Positions 8,708-18,516 of a DNA stretch of 64,000 nt are shown piece after piece; within the stretch, counting starts at the first letter, position 1, and each line of letters starts with the position of its first letter. A program made the position numbers and the translations under genes. Source of the DNA: Mucilaginibacter pallidiroseus (lineage in GTDB: Bacteria > Bacteroidota > Bacteroidia > Sphingobacteriales > Sphingobacteriaceae); the NCBI RefSeq assembly GCF_007846085.1, contig NZ_VOEJ01000006.1, forward strand, positions 248,001 to 312,000, written 5' to 3'. The notes beneath the pieces are model-generated. The model searched no databases, was not told the origin of the DNA, and saw nothing but the letters and a program-made list of their open reading frames with translations.

Positions 8708-11131
8708 ATGAAAAAAGCTGCTCAGGGCAACACCAGTAATCCGTTTGAAACTGTTTCTTCAAAAAACATTATCAACGTTATTGCTTTCAGATACCTGCCG
8801 TTTTGGCCAATATTTGTGTTAACGATTTTCGTATCGCTTGTATCAAGCTACTTTTATATTCATTACCAAACGCCCATTTACGAGTCTAACGCCATGATCT
8901 TGCTTAAAGATCAGCAAAGCGGGCAAATGGATATGAGCGTATTGCAGGCACTTGGTGTATCAAGTTCGGCAAAAACGGTCGAGAATGAATTGGAGATTCT
9001 GAAGTCGCGCACGTTGATGCAAAACGTGGTCAGAGAAACTAAATTTTATACTCAGATTTATGCGAAAGGATCTTTAAGAGATATTTTGGTGTATCCGGTA
9101 CCCGTAGTTTTTGAAGTGCTTGACGAGCAAAAGCTGGTAAATTCGCCAAATATCCCAATTTCATTCGAGCGTATAAAACAAGGCAAAGTAACCGTGGATG
9201 GTAAGGATTATGATTTTAAATCTGTAATGCGCACTCCTTATGGTAATTTCCTGGTAAAGCCAATGGAAGGCCTCAACAATGTTTATAGTGAACCCATTAG
9301 CGGCGAGTTCTACATGCAAATTCGCAACATCAAGTCGGCGGCCGGGGGCTTGTCGGGAGCACTTTCTGTAGGTGTCGCTGCCAAGCAATCTTCGTTAATA
9401 CTACTAAAGTTTCAGGACCAGGTACCTGCCCGTGGCGAAGCCATTTTAAATGCCCTAATCAAGGTTTACAACAATGCAGGTATAACCGATAAGGTAAGCA
9501 CTGCCGATAACACACTTGCTTTTATAAACGAAAGGCTTGAAATAGTAACCCGCGAAATGAACGATGTGCAGGGTAAGTTCACAAACTTCCGCAAAACAGA
9601 AGGTTTTGTAAACGTATCTGAAGAAAGCCGTATTTTTCTGGAAAACGTAAAATCAAACGATCAGCGCTACGCAGCTATACAGGTGCAGTTAGATGTATTG
9701 GACCAGATAGAAAAGTACATTGTTAACAAAGGCACGCGAAGTGGTATTGTACCATCTACACTTGGCGTTACCGATCCTGTGTTTTCGCAGTTGGTGCAAA
9801 CGTTATACGCAGCAGAATCAGACCTGATATCGCTTAGGCAAACAAATGGCGAAAACTCACCCAATATAGTTGCCGCTAAGGATAAAATCAACCAGATACG
9901 TGTAAGCCTTATTGAAAATCTGCAAACGCTTAGGCAAAACCTCATTACACAGCGCAACGGTATACAGCAGGAAAGTAATAAGAACAATAGTCTGCTAAAA
10001 ACCATACCCGATAAAGAGCGCAAATTTTTGGATATCGATCGCCAGCAAACCATTAAAAATAACATATACACATTGTTATTGTCTAAACGGGAAGAGGTTG
10101 CGCTGTCGCGTGCATCAGCCGTGCCGGATAGTCGCATCGTAAATTATCCGGATAGTAAAGGTTCGCCTGTAAAACCACTGGTTTTCAATATTTACTTATT
10201 TGGCCTTGCCATAGGCGTTATAGCTGGGGTTGTATTTGTATTGCTGCGTGAGCAATACAACCAGGAAGTATTGTTCCGGGCAGAAATTGAGCGTGTTACA
10301 GGCGCACCAGTCATAGGAGAAATTTTACACGATGAAAGCGGAAAAACGTTTGTTATAAAAGATGGCAGCCGTACCATAATAGCCGAACAGTTTAGAGCCC
10401 TGCGTACTGCGCTCAATTTTATCGGTGTGCATGGCGATAAAAAAACGCTACTTATAACTTCGTCGATATCGGGAGAGGGTAAAAGCTTTACAGGCCTTAA
10501 CCTTGCCGTAAGTTTGGCGCTAACAGGCAAAAAGGTTGCTATGCTTGAGTTTGACTTACGCAAGCCAAAGATCAGTAAGATGATGGATATCCAGATGGAG
10601 CCGGGCATCAGCAATTACATGGCCGGTATGGCAACTTACGAACAGATTTTAAGGCCCATGGACGATAAGGAGATTAAAAATCTTACCATTTTGCCTGCAG
10701 GCTCGATACCACCCAACCCTACCGAGCTGATGCTCAACGGCACACTCAATGACATGATGTCGAGATTAAAGGCCGACTTTGATTTTATCCTGATAGATTC
10801 CCCACCGATAGGGTTGGTTACCGATGCCAAAATATTGAACAAGTATGTTGATGCCTGCTTATTCATGGTTAGGCATAAATATACGCCTAAACGCTATCTC
10901 AATTTGATTGAAAACCTGTATACCAGCAACGAGTTGGTTAACGTAAACATTGTTTTTAATGGCTTAAAAACAAGGGGAGTTCTGGGCGGTACGCGAAAAG
11001 CGTATGGTGGCGGTTACGGTTACGGATCGGGATATGGTTACGGGTCTGGCTATAGCTATGGCTATGCGCAGGAGGAACAAGGAAGCAGTCTTGGCGCAAG
11101 AATCAAAAGGGTATTCAAAAAGGATAAATAA
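8708..11131 (+). CDS. wzc: polysaccharide co-polymerase / tyrosine autokinase, Wzc-like (first copy)
   Basis: Wzc spans the inner membrane, contacts Wza and controls chain length and export through cycles of tyrosine autophosphorylation. The 807-residue protein has a Wzz domain with a first membrane helix near 31-52, a long coiled-coil periplasmic part, a second helix near 495-513, and a BY-kinase domain. Walker A is GEGKS (residues 589-593), Walker A' EFDLRKPKIS, and Walker B LIDSPP (Asp697). The tail is a Tyr/Gly/Ser repeat (about 765-785) followed by a Lys/Arg-rich end, the expected autophosphorylation cluster. All kinase motifs look intact. Confidence 0.93.
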   Translation: MKKAAQGNTSNPFETVSSKNIINVIAFRYLPFWPIFVLTIFVSLVSSYFYIHYQTPIYESNAMILLKDQQSGQMDMSVLQALGVSSSAKTVENELEILKSRTLMQNVVRETKFYTQIYAKGSLRDILVYPVPVVFEVLDEQKLVNSPNIPISFERIKQGKVTVDGKDYDFKSVMRTPYGNFLVKPMEGLNNVYSEPISGEFYMQIRNIKSAAGGLSGALSVGVAAKQSSLILLKFQDQVPARGEAILNALIKVYNNAGITDKVSTADNTLAFINERLEIVTREMNDVQGKFTNFRKTEGFVNVSEESRIFLENVKSNDQRYAAIQVQLDVLDQIEKYIVNKGTRSGIVPSTLGVTDPVFSQLVQTLYAAESDLISLRQTNGENSPNIVAAKDKINQIRVSLIENLQTLRQNLITQRNGIQQESNKNNSLLKTIPDKERKFLDIDRQQTIKNNIYTLLLSKREEVALSRASAVPDSRIVNYPDSKGSPVKPLVFNIYLFGLAIGVIAGVVFVLLREQYNQEVLFRAEIERVTGAPVIGEILHDESGKTFVIKDGSRTIIAEQFRALRTALNFIGVHGDKKTLLITSSISGEGKSFTGLNLAVSLALTGKKVAMLEFDLRKPKISKMMDIQMEPGISNYMAGMATYEQILRPMDDKEIKNLTILPAGSIPPNPTELMLNGTLNDMMSRLKADFDFILIDSPPIGLVTDAKILNKYVDACLFMVRHKYTPKRYLNLIENLYTSNELVNVNIVFNGLKTRGVLGGTRKAYGGGYGYGSGYGYGSGYSYGYAQEEQGSSLGARIKRVFKKDK

Positions 11132-11173
11132 GCTTACAATGACCGGTTATGCCGGTGAGATTTTCATCAAGAT

Positions 11174-12031
11174 ATGTACGCAAACAACCCGGAACAGGAA
11201 TGGGATTTAGAAATAAAACCGCACGATAGTGTCTTTAACCTCCATTTAAAGGACGTTTGGAACTACCGTGACCTGTTGTGGCTACTTGTACGCCGCGATT
11301 TTGTTTCCTTTTATAAGCAAACCATACTCGGCCCTTTGTGGTTTTTTATACAACCCATCTTTACAACCGTTATCTACACTTTCGTATTTGGCAACCTTGC
11401 TAAAATTGGCACCAATGGCGCCCCTGGCCCGGTTTTTTATATGGCCGGTATAGTTGCATGGAACTATTTTTCGGACTGCCTTACCAAAACCTCAACCGTT
11501 TTCAGGGATAATGCAGCAATATTTGGCAAGGTTTACTTTCCTCGCCTTATTATGCCATTGAGCATCGTAGTATCAAACCTTGTAAAGTTTGCTATACAAC
11601 TCGTGCTGTTTTTTATCATAATTGGCTATTACATGTTCAAAGGCGCCAATATTCAACCCAATATATACCTGCTGCTTTTTCCTATTGTAATTTTGTTGAT
11701 GGCCATTTTGGGCCTTGGCCTTGGCCTTATTGTTACCGCTATGACTACCAAATACCGCGATCTGGCTTTTGTAGTGTCATTCGGTATACAGCTATTCATG
11801 TACGCAACGCCGGTTATTTATTCGCTTTCTACAGCTATTAAAAACCATCACGAGATAATTGCATTTAACCCAATGAGCGGCCTCATAGAAACCTTCAGAT
11901 ACGGTTTTACAGGCACAGGTGAGTTTTATCCACAAGCATTCTTCATAAGCGTTGTAGCAAGCATTATATTGTTCTTTATTGGCTTGGTGGTATTTAACCG
12001 GGTTGAGAAAAACTTTGTTGATACCGTTTAA
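11174..12031 (+). CDS. wzm: polysaccharide ABC transporter permease, Wzm-like
   Basis: This is the membrane subunit of an ABC-2 type exporter that flips undecaprenyl-linked polysaccharide across the inner membrane. The 285 residues give about six membrane helices. The cytoplasmic N-terminus WNYRDLLWLLVRRDFVSFYKQTILGPLWFFIQP is the hallmark of O-antigen/teichoic acid permeases (Wzm/TagG). A later conserved stretch is AMTTKYRDLAFVVSFGIQ. It is followed 17 bases later by its ATPase partner. Its presence beside Wza/Wzc is unusual, because Wzc systems normally use Wzx/Wzy. Confidence 0.92.
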   Translation: MYANNPEQEWDLEIKPHDSVFNLHLKDVWNYRDLLWLLVRRDFVSFYKQTILGPLWFFIQPIFTTVIYTFVFGNLAKIGTNGAPGPVFYMAGIVAWNYFSDCLTKTSTVFRDNAAIFGKVYFPRLIMPLSIVVSNLVKFAIQLVLFFIIIGYYMFKGANIQPNIYLLLFPIVILLMAILGLGLGLIVTAMTTKYRDLAFVVSFGIQLFMYATPVIYSLSTAIKNHHEIIAFNPMSGLIETFRYGFTGTGEFYPQAFFISVVASIILFFIGLVVFNRVEKNFVDTV

Positions 12032-12048
12032 TAATAGCATTACCTGGT

Positions 12049-13365
12049 ATGAGCAATAACATCGCTATTAAAGCCGAACATCTATCTAAAGCGTACCAGC
12101 TGGGCGATTTCAGTACCGGCACCCTTGGCCGGGATATTGAGCGCCGATGGGCTTTAATGAGAGGTAAGGAAGATCCTTTTTTAAAAATAGGTGAGGCTAA
12201 CGACAGGGCTGTAAAAGGCGCCAGTGACATTGTTTGGAGCCTGAGCGATCTTAATTTTGAGATAAATAAAGGCGATGCAGTAGGTATTATTGGTCGCAAC
12301 GGTGCCGGTAAAAGTACATTGCTTAAAATACTAAGCCGGGTTACTACGCCAACCACCGGTAGCATAAAAGTTAACGGGCGCATAGCCAGTTTACTTGAGG
12401 TTGGCACCGGTTTCCATCCGGACCTTACCGGTCGTGAAAATATCTACCTCAATGGTGCCATATTAGGGATGCGCAAAGCAGAGATAACCCGCAAATTTGA
12501 CGAAATTGTTGACTTTGCCGGGGTTGAACGTTATGTTGACACACCTGTTAAGCGTTACAGCAGCGGCATGTATGTAAGACTTGCATTTGCTGTGGCAGCG
12601 CATCTTGAGTCGGAGATATTGATTGTTGACGAAGTGCTTGCCGTGGGCGATGCCGATTTTCAGCGTAAGTGTCTTGGCAAGATGAACGAGGTGAGCAAGG
12701 GAGAAGGGCGAACTGTATTATTTGTGAGCCATAATATGGCAGCCATAAGCACATTATGTAATAAATGTATTTTGCTAAAAAATGGCAGCTTGCAAGACCT
12801 TGATTTTACTCATAAAATTATAGACAAGTATATAACGTCGGGTAAGGAGAATGAGGCCGAGATACTTAAAGATAATATAAACGTTTCTAAAGAAAGCCCA
12901 TACGCTGCATTTTATGCATTGAGATTAAAGTCGGCAAATAGAGGCATTACATCTAGTTTCGGTATTAACGAAGATATTATAGTTGAGATTGAATATGATA
13001 TTTTAGTTGACGGTTGCATGGTAAGCCCGAGTATTCACCTTTTAGATACACTGGATACATATGTTTTAGCAACATTCAACGCTCCCTCGGCAACTACCGA
13101 AATTGACGACTTTTACGGAAAGCCCTTGAATAAAGGCCGCTACAAGTCTGTTGTGGTTATACCAGGTAACTTTTTAAACGATAATAATTATATAATCAGC
13201 GCTTTTTTAGTACCTGAAAATTTTGCTGATTTGGCAGTAGCGGAAAAGGTATTGATGTTTAACGTTACCGAAACCGGCGATATGCGCAAAGAGTTTACCG
13301 GTAAATGGGTTGGGCTTGTAAGACCGCGCCTGTTTTGGAAAACTCAATTGATTTCAACTGATTAA
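12049..13365 (+). CDS. wzt: polysaccharide ABC transporter ATPase with C-terminal substrate-binding domain, Wzt-like
   Basis: The ATPase half powers export with Wzm. In the 438 residues, Walker A GRNGAGKST is at 82-90, the Q-loop/GTGFHPDLTGRENI region follows, the signature YSSGM is at about 169-173, and Walker B ILIVDE ends at Glu195 with the D-loop behind it. From about residue 265 an extra beta-sandwich-like domain (SPYAAFYALRLKSANRG, then VVVIPGNFLNDNNYIISAFLV) matches the Wzt C-terminal type. That domain recognises the completed or capped glycan before export in O9a/O8-like systems. This suggests substrate-selective export. Confidence 0.92.
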   Translation: MSNNIAIKAEHLSKAYQLGDFSTGTLGRDIERRWALMRGKEDPFLKIGEANDRAVKGASDIVWSLSDLNFEINKGDAVGIIGRNGAGKSTLLKILSRVTTPTTGSIKVNGRIASLLEVGTGFHPDLTGRENIYLNGAILGMRKAEITRKFDEIVDFAGVERYVDTPVKRYSSGMYVRLAFAVAAHLESEILIVDEVLAVGDADFQRKCLGKMNEVSKGEGRTVLFVSHNMAAISTLCNKCILLKNGSLQDLDFTHKIIDKYITSGKENEAEILKDNINVSKESPYAAFYALRLKSANRGITSSFGINEDIIVEIEYDILVDGCMVSPSIHLLDTLDTYVLATFNAPSATTEIDDFYGKPLNKGRYKSVVVIPGNFLNDNNYIISAFLVPENFADLAVAEKVLMFNVTETGDMRKEFTGKWVGLVRPRLFWKTQLISTD

Positions 13366-13416
13366 CAAGTTTGATTGCCGGCTGCACTGAAGCGCCTGAA
13401 ATATTTGATAAGACCA

Positions 13417-15006
13417 ATGGTTAAATTGTCAATTTGCATACCAACTTATAATAGAAGCGCGTTTCTGCGGTCAAACTTATTAAGCTTGTTTGATCAAATT
13501 AATGATCAAGAAAATGAGGTTGAAGTTATAATATCCAACAATGCATCTACCGATGATACTGATTCAGTAGTTGCACCTTATCTCCACCGTGCAAATGTTA
13601 CTTATCAGTCTCAACCTGTAAATTTAGGTGCAATAAAAAACATACTCAATGTTGTTGAGCGTGCGAAAGGCGAATTTTGCTGGATAATTGGGGATGACGA
13701 TTTTTTAATGCCTGGTGCAGTTAAAAATGTTCTTGAAGTAATTAACAAAAATTCATCAATAGATTTTATTTACGCCAAAGTTACCGAGATTGAAATTGAT
13801 GAATATTTGAAATACCCCCAACCGTTTCATACCGAAATGGTTACCAATAATACTGGTTTACAGTACAAAATTATTGAAAGATGGGAAAAACTTTTGACGC
13901 CACAATACTCCATCATTTTTTTGGGCGAACTAATGGGTTCTGTCTTCAGGCGCGCTCTTTGGGTTTCATACAAATTAGAGGACTTGGATGAGCCTTATTT
14001 AAGTACTTTAAACACCTCGTATCCCCATTCTGTAATTTTTGCAAACACAATGATAGGGAGAAAGGCCATCTATCTTGAAACTCCTTCGGTTTTGGCGATG
14101 GCTGGTTCGCGCGATTGGTGGCATAAGTTGGGGTACATTACACTGGTTCACGTAAAAAGTCTTTTGGCGCTGTATAAAAGCAGGGGAGTATCGTTAGATA
14201 TTATGATGCAGTGCTACGATCATTTTATAAAGCTAAGCGCACCGTTTGCACTTAAGTTTTTGTTTAATAGCCCTAAACAAGATGATAATAACGTTTTACT
14301 TGGTAAATACTACAGGGAAATGTTTAGCTTAAACCGCCGACTCTTAATAAACGAAAGCTACAAAGAGGTAAAGAAAAACGCAAAACATATGCAATGGCAT
14401 TATAAAACACGTGCCGTGGATTACATAAGGCGATTATTTATTAAAAGCAAAAAAACAGATGCAGTTTTAAATGCCGAGCACATTAAGGCACTTCACATAG
14501 ATATACCAAACAATTATAATATTAACGGCGTCATTACCTTTGTTAATGAGGGTAGCATTAAAATTGGCAACCAATTCAAAGCCAATTCAGGTGCCGATCA
14601 TAACATGATTGGCGGGGATAGTGTGTTACGAATAATAGCTGCAAAGCGAGGTGCAATTATAAACATAGGCGACAACGTTGGCATGTCTAACTGCACAATT
14701 GTAGCATGGAAAAAGGTTACTATTGAAGATAACGTGCTGATTGGCGGCGGAGTAAAAATATGGGATACAAATTTCCATTCGTTAAATCCTCAGGTACGCA
14801 CAGCAGATTATCATTTAGACCATGACATCAAGACTGCGCCAATTCATATCAAGCAATATGCATTTATAGGAGCAGGTTCTATCATTTTAAAAGGAGTCAC
14901 AATAGGCGAAAACTCCGTAATTGGTGCCGGTAGCGTAGTAGTTGGCGATATTCCAGATAATGTTATTGCCGGGGGCAACCCTTGTCGTGTCATCAAACCT
15001 CTTTAG
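13417..15006 (+). CDS. fusion: GT2 glycosyltransferase + left-handed beta-helix acyltransferase
   Basis: I place the start at the ATG 13417 (529 aa) because MVKLSICIPTYNRSAF is the standard GT2 opening; a TTG at 13375 would add 14 residues. The N-terminal GT2 domain (about 1-290) shows SNNASTDDT and the acidic loop IGDDDFLMPG. A helical linker follows. From about residue 371 to the end there are hexapeptide repeats (INIGDN, VTIEDNVLIGGGV, AFIGAGSIILKGVTIGENSVIGAGSVV) ending in the IAGGNPCRVIK tail of acetyltransferases, with a candidate catalytic His in DTNFHSL. One chain could therefore add a sugar and acylate it. Confidence 0.88.
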   Translation: MVKLSICIPTYNRSAFLRSNLLSLFDQINDQENEVEVIISNNASTDDTDSVVAPYLHRANVTYQSQPVNLGAIKNILNVVERAKGEFCWIIGDDDFLMPGAVKNVLEVINKNSSIDFIYAKVTEIEIDEYLKYPQPFHTEMVTNNTGLQYKIIERWEKLLTPQYSIIFLGELMGSVFRRALWVSYKLEDLDEPYLSTLNTSYPHSVIFANTMIGRKAIYLETPSVLAMAGSRDWWHKLGYITLVHVKSLLALYKSRGVSLDIMMQCYDHFIKLSAPFALKFLFNSPKQDDNNVLLGKYYREMFSLNRRLLINESYKEVKKNAKHMQWHYKTRAVDYIRRLFIKSKKTDAVLNAEHIKALHIDIPNNYNINGVITFVNEGSIKIGNQFKANSGADHNMIGGDSVLRIIAAKRGAIINIGDNVGMSNCTIVAWKKVTIEDNVLIGGGVKIWDTNFHSLNPQVRTADYHLDHDIKTAPIHIKQYAFIGAGSIILKGVTIGENSVIGAGSVVVGDIPDNVIAGGNPCRVIKPL

Positions 15007-15015
15007 CAGCTAACT

Positions 15016-15906
15016 ATGATAATTGCGAAGATCATAAGCGGTTTGGGTAATCAGTTGTTTCAGTATGCTGTGGCAAGGCAGCTGGCTATAAACAATGGGG
15101 CTGTATTGAAATTGGATATTTCTTTTTATCAGCAGCAGCAAATGCGGAGTTATGGTTTAAACCATTTCAACATCACGGCATCGATTGCTTCGCCTGCCGA
15201 TGTTGCTACCGTGATGGATGTTTACGATTGTAAAAACATTTACCAAAAGTTATATTGCAGGGTTGAGGCGCTCATGCCAAAGCATTTTTACCGCCATTAC
15301 AAAGAAGATGGCTGGTGGAGTTACGAGCCTGGGCTTTACAAAATTAAGGGGAAGGTATACCTTGAAGGTTACTGGCAGCACTATAAATACTTCGAGCAGC
15401 TTGATGGGCAGATATTGGAAGAGCTAACGCTTAAGCAACCGGCCGAAACGCAAGCTTACCAGGTTTTTGACTCCGTACTTGCTGATGATGCTTCTGTATC
15501 GTTGCATATTCGCCGGGGCGATTACATTACCGATAAAAACGCTGCTGATTTGATGGGCATCTTGCCATTATCGTATTATGAGCGCGCCATAGCTTATATT
15601 TGCGAAAGGGTAGATAACCCGTCGTTTTATATATTTTCCGACGATTTGGATTGGGCAAAAGATAATCTGAAAATTAACAGGCCGGTTACTTTTGTTGATA
15701 TTGATGGTGGTAAAAAAGACTATTTAGAGCTAACACTTATGAGCATGTGCCGGCATAATATTTTGGCAAACAGCTCCTTTAGCTGGTGGGGTGGTTTCTT
15801 AAACCAAAATGAAAATAAAATAGTAATATCACCCAAACAGTGGGTTAAGCAGCCCGATATTAACGACAAAACATTTTTAAGTTTCCAGCAGTGGGTGCAG
15901 TTATAA
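15016..15906 (+). CDS. alpha-1,2-fucosyltransferase (GT11)
   Basis: GT11 enzymes transfer L-fucose from GDP-fucose to galactose or a related acceptor. The 296-residue protein has the GT11 N-terminus IISGLGNQLFQYAVAR, the donor-binding motif HIRRGDY (164-170) and the late motif NSSFSWWGGFLN (from 252). It contains no membrane helix, so it acts at the cytoplasmic face of the inner membrane. GDP-L-fucose can be supplied by gmd and fcl near 42-43.7 kb in this window, which supports a fucosylated polymer. The linkage is inferred from the family. Confidence 0.93.
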   Translation: MIIAKIISGLGNQLFQYAVARQLAINNGAVLKLDISFYQQQQMRSYGLNHFNITASIASPADVATVMDVYDCKNIYQKLYCRVEALMPKHFYRHYKEDGWWSYEPGLYKIKGKVYLEGYWQHYKYFEQLDGQILEELTLKQPAETQAYQVFDSVLADDASVSLHIRRGDYITDKNAADLMGILPLSYYERAIAYICERVDNPSFYIFSDDLDWAKDNLKINRPVTFVDIDGGKKDYLELTLMSMCRHNILANSSFSWWGGFLNQNENKIVISPKQWVKQPDINDKTFLSFQQWVQL

Positions 15907-15909
15907 ATT

Positions 15910-16713
15910 ATGGATAAGCCGTTGGTATCTGTTATAATTCCGTGCTATAATTCGGGCAAGTATTTGCCCGAGGCGCTCGATAGCGTCACACGGTATCATG
16001 ATGCATCGGTTTATGAGATCATTATTGTTGACGATGGTTCGACAGATGCGGCGACCATTGAACTTTTAAATACATTAAAAAATAAGCATATAGTTATTAG
16101 TCAGGAGAACAGAGGCCCCGCAGCCGCCCGCAATACCGGTGTTAAGGCTGCAAAAGGGGAATACTTGTTAATGCTGGACAGTGATAATAAAATTGAGGCT
16201 GCTTACATTGACGAGGGTATAAGAATATTAGATGCTAATTCGAAGACGGCTGTTGTGCATGCTGTGCCTGTTTTTTTTGGTGACAGCTCAAAGCCCCGTT
16301 TCAACACCGGGCCATTTGACATGGAACTCATACTTAAGGAAAACTATATTGATAATTGCGCCATCATTCGCCGCTCAGTTTGGGTTGAATTGGGCGGGCA
16401 GGACGAAAGCCGCGCTGTGATGAGCCACGAGGACTGGGACTTTTGGATCAGGGTAACATCGGCAGGCTATCAGTTTCACTTTATTGATAAGCCTTTATTT
16501 CATTACCGCATACTCAATACCTCCCTGGTAAATGACTTTATGCTGCCCGGTGGTAATGATGGTGTTTACAGCTACATGTATGGCAAACATGCTATGTTGC
16601 TGTCAAAATATTATACCGATCTGCTGAATGAAGCGAACTATTCACGCCTGGACAGGCAGCAGCCACTACGCTCTTTCATTAAGTTTTTGCGTAACAAATA
16701 CTTTAAAAAATAG
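15910..16713 (+). CDS. GT2 family glycosyltransferase
   Basis: This 267-residue inverting GT2 enzyme opens with PLVSVIIPCYNSGKYLPEAL. It has the nucleotide-binding strand IIIVDDGSTD and the acidic metal site LMLDSDNKI near residue 95. A later MSHEDWDFWIR is the ED/W catalytic-base region common in this family. It starts three bases after the fucosyltransferase, so the two are almost certainly co-translated. Donor and acceptor are unknown. Confidence 0.88.
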   Translation: MDKPLVSVIIPCYNSGKYLPEALDSVTRYHDASVYEIIIVDDGSTDAATIELLNTLKNKHIVISQENRGPAAARNTGVKAAKGEYLLMLDSDNKIEAAYIDEGIRILDANSKTAVVHAVPVFFGDSSKPRFNTGPFDMELILKENYIDNCAIIRRSVWVELGGQDESRAVMSHEDWDFWIRVTSAGYQFHFIDKPLFHYRILNTSLVNDFMLPGGNDGVYSYMYGKHAMLLSKYYTDLLNEANYSRLDRQQPLRSFIKFLRNKYFKK

Positions 16714-16717
16714 CTAA

Positions 16718-17677
16718 ATGCCCGAGGTTTCTGTCATCATACCTAATTATAACCATGCGCCTTATTTAAAGCAGCGGGTTGAGTCGGTATTGGCGCAGAC
16801 TTTTCAGGATTTTGAGCTGATTATTCTTGACGATAAATCAACCGACGACAGTCGTGATGTGCTTGACCAGTACGGGCAGCATCCGAAAGTTAGCCACTTG
16901 ATTTTAAATACCACCAATAGCGGTGGCCCATTTAATCAATGGAAAAAAGGGATTGATCTGGCCGTTGGTAAATACATTTGGATAGCCGAAAGTGATGACT
17001 GGTGCGAACCAAGCCTATTGCAGACTCTTGTGGATGGGCTTAACACCAACCCAACCTGTGTATTAGCCTTCGCCCAAAGTTATACCGTTAATGGCGATAA
17101 TAATATACAGCAGGTATCCGCCTATCCAATGTTGCAGGATGTGGTAACCGGGCGCAATTACATCAAAGAGTATCTTTCAGCAAGTTGCAGCATTTGGAAT
17201 GCCAGCGCAGTGCTGTTTAAAAAAGAAGCTTATCAAAATGTATCCTCGCGTTACACTACATTTAAAATGAGTGGCGACTGGGCCTTTTATATCGAAATGC
17301 TTACAAAGGGCGACATCTTTATATCCGGCAGGGTGCTAAATTATTTTCGTAATCATGATAAAGATGTAAGCGGGAAAATGTACGCCAGTGGTATGGCTTA
17401 CGTAGAAGAGATTAAAATACTTAACCTGTTAAAGCAGGACGATTTAATAAGTACAGCCGAATTTAAACAGCATTTGCTTGATAAGTACGTGAAGTTCCTG
17501 GTGTTTAATTACAAATTTTCGGCTGAAGTTAAATCAGCTATCGAGCAGGCGCTATATGGCGATGACAACGCTGCCTATAAACAATTTTTAAAGGTTAACG
17601 GAAGCATCAAACTGTTTAAAATAAAGTTGATGCGCCGTATTGGGTTAATGTTAAAGCAGCCTGTTAATGGAAAGTAA
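16718..17677 (+). CDS. GT2 family glycosyltransferase
   Basis: The 319-residue protein starts PEVSVIIPNYNHAPYLKQRV with LILDDKSTDDS and the acidic site IAESDDWCEP, all GT2 A-fold hallmarks. A MSGDWAFYIEML segment provides the probable catalytic base. The C-terminal third is helical and specific to this subgroup. Four bases separate it from the previous GT2 gene, and its end overlaps the next gene by 11 bases, indicating a tight operon. The sugar is not predictable. Confidence 0.88.
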   Translation: MPEVSVIIPNYNHAPYLKQRVESVLAQTFQDFELIILDDKSTDDSRDVLDQYGQHPKVSHLILNTTNSGGPFNQWKKGIDLAVGKYIWIAESDDWCEPSLLQTLVDGLNTNPTCVLAFAQSYTVNGDNNIQQVSAYPMLQDVVTGRNYIKEYLSASCSIWNASAVLFKKEAYQNVSSRYTTFKMSGDWAFYIEMLTKGDIFISGRVLNYFRNHDKDVSGKMYASGMAYVEEIKILNLLKQDDLISTAEFKQHLLDKYVKFLVFNYKFSAEVKSAIEQALYGDDNAAYKQFLKVNGSIKLFKIKLMRRIGLMLKQPVNGK

Positions 17678-18500
17678 CGTTAGCCTTTGCGTGGTAATCC
17701 CCGTGCACAAGCCGCAGCCAACTGCCGATGAACTTCTGTCGCTCCGGGCGTGCGCAAAGCAGCTTTCGGCTTACAATTGTTATTTGCTCTATCCTGCAGG
17801 GATGGATATTAGTGCTTACATGAATGTTTTTCCAACACTATTGTTAAAGCCGGTGCCGCCGCAGTGGTTAGCATCGGTTGAGGCTTATAATAAAATGAAG
17901 CTCAGCCTTGGCTTTTATGAGTTGTTTTCCAGCTATCAATACATGCTAACCTACGAGTTGGATAGCTACATATTTAATAACCTGTTAGCTGATGCTAACG
18001 CTTTTAAGTTTGATTACATAGGTGCCCCTTTTTTTGAAGGCTATTGGGATGCGCGGCCGGGTGCACCATTTGCAAAGGGTGTAAACTCGGGCTTTTCGGT
18101 ACGCAATATTGAATCCTGTATAAAGGTGTTGCAGTCAATGGGCAGCATCAAGTTCAAATGGGCTTTGTACAAAATATTTCTGTCAAAGTTGCCCTCTAAG
18201 CTAAAGGTTGCGTTAAACAAAGTCACGGGCTACAAATACGATATTTACATCACCGGGAAATTCGGGTTCTATTTTGATCATTTTCATTTAAACGAGGATC
18301 TTGTATGGTCGGAAATTGTGCCCAGGCTGTTTCCATATTTCACTATTGCCGATCCTATGAGTGCACTTCATTTTAGCTTTGAGTACAATCTGGAGCACTC
18401 ACTTAAGTTGAACAACGGTAAGCTGCCGCTTGGCTGCCACGCCTGGTTTAAGCATCTTGATTTTTGGAAAAAGTATATTGATACAGAAAGTTTAAATTAG
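17667..18500 (+). CDS. DUF5672-type glycosyltransferase-like protein
   Basis: The 277-residue protein has the features of DUF5672: an early CVVIPVHKPQ strand, YQYMLTYELDSYIF (a DxD-like acidic site in the middle), and the conserved FDYIGAPFFEGYWDA with VNSGFSVRN. This family occurs in polysaccharide loci and is thought to be GT-A-like, but no reaction has been shown to my knowledge. It overlaps the upstream GT2 gene by 11 bases. Function as a sugar transferase is inferred from motif and context. Confidence 0.75.
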   Translation: MESNVSLCVVIPVHKPQPTADELLSLRACAKQLSAYNCYLLYPAGMDISAYMNVFPTLLLKPVPPQWLASVEAYNKMKLSLGFYELFSSYQYMLTYELDSYIFNNLLADANAFKFDYIGAPFFEGYWDARPGAPFAKGVNSGFSVRNIESCIKVLQSMGSIKFKWALYKIFLSKLPSKLKVALNKVTGYKYDIYITGKFGFYFDHFHLNEDLVWSEIVPRLFPYFTIADPMSALHFSFEYNLEHSLKLNNGKLPLGCHAWFKHLDFWKKYIDTESLN

Positions 18501-18516
18501 CAGCAAGTTTGCCCGT

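Noticed and set aside
9667..10137. Long minus-strand frame (156 codons) inside the first wzc
   Set aside because: Serine/leucine-rich and fully covered by the strong wzc frame; typical antisense shadow.
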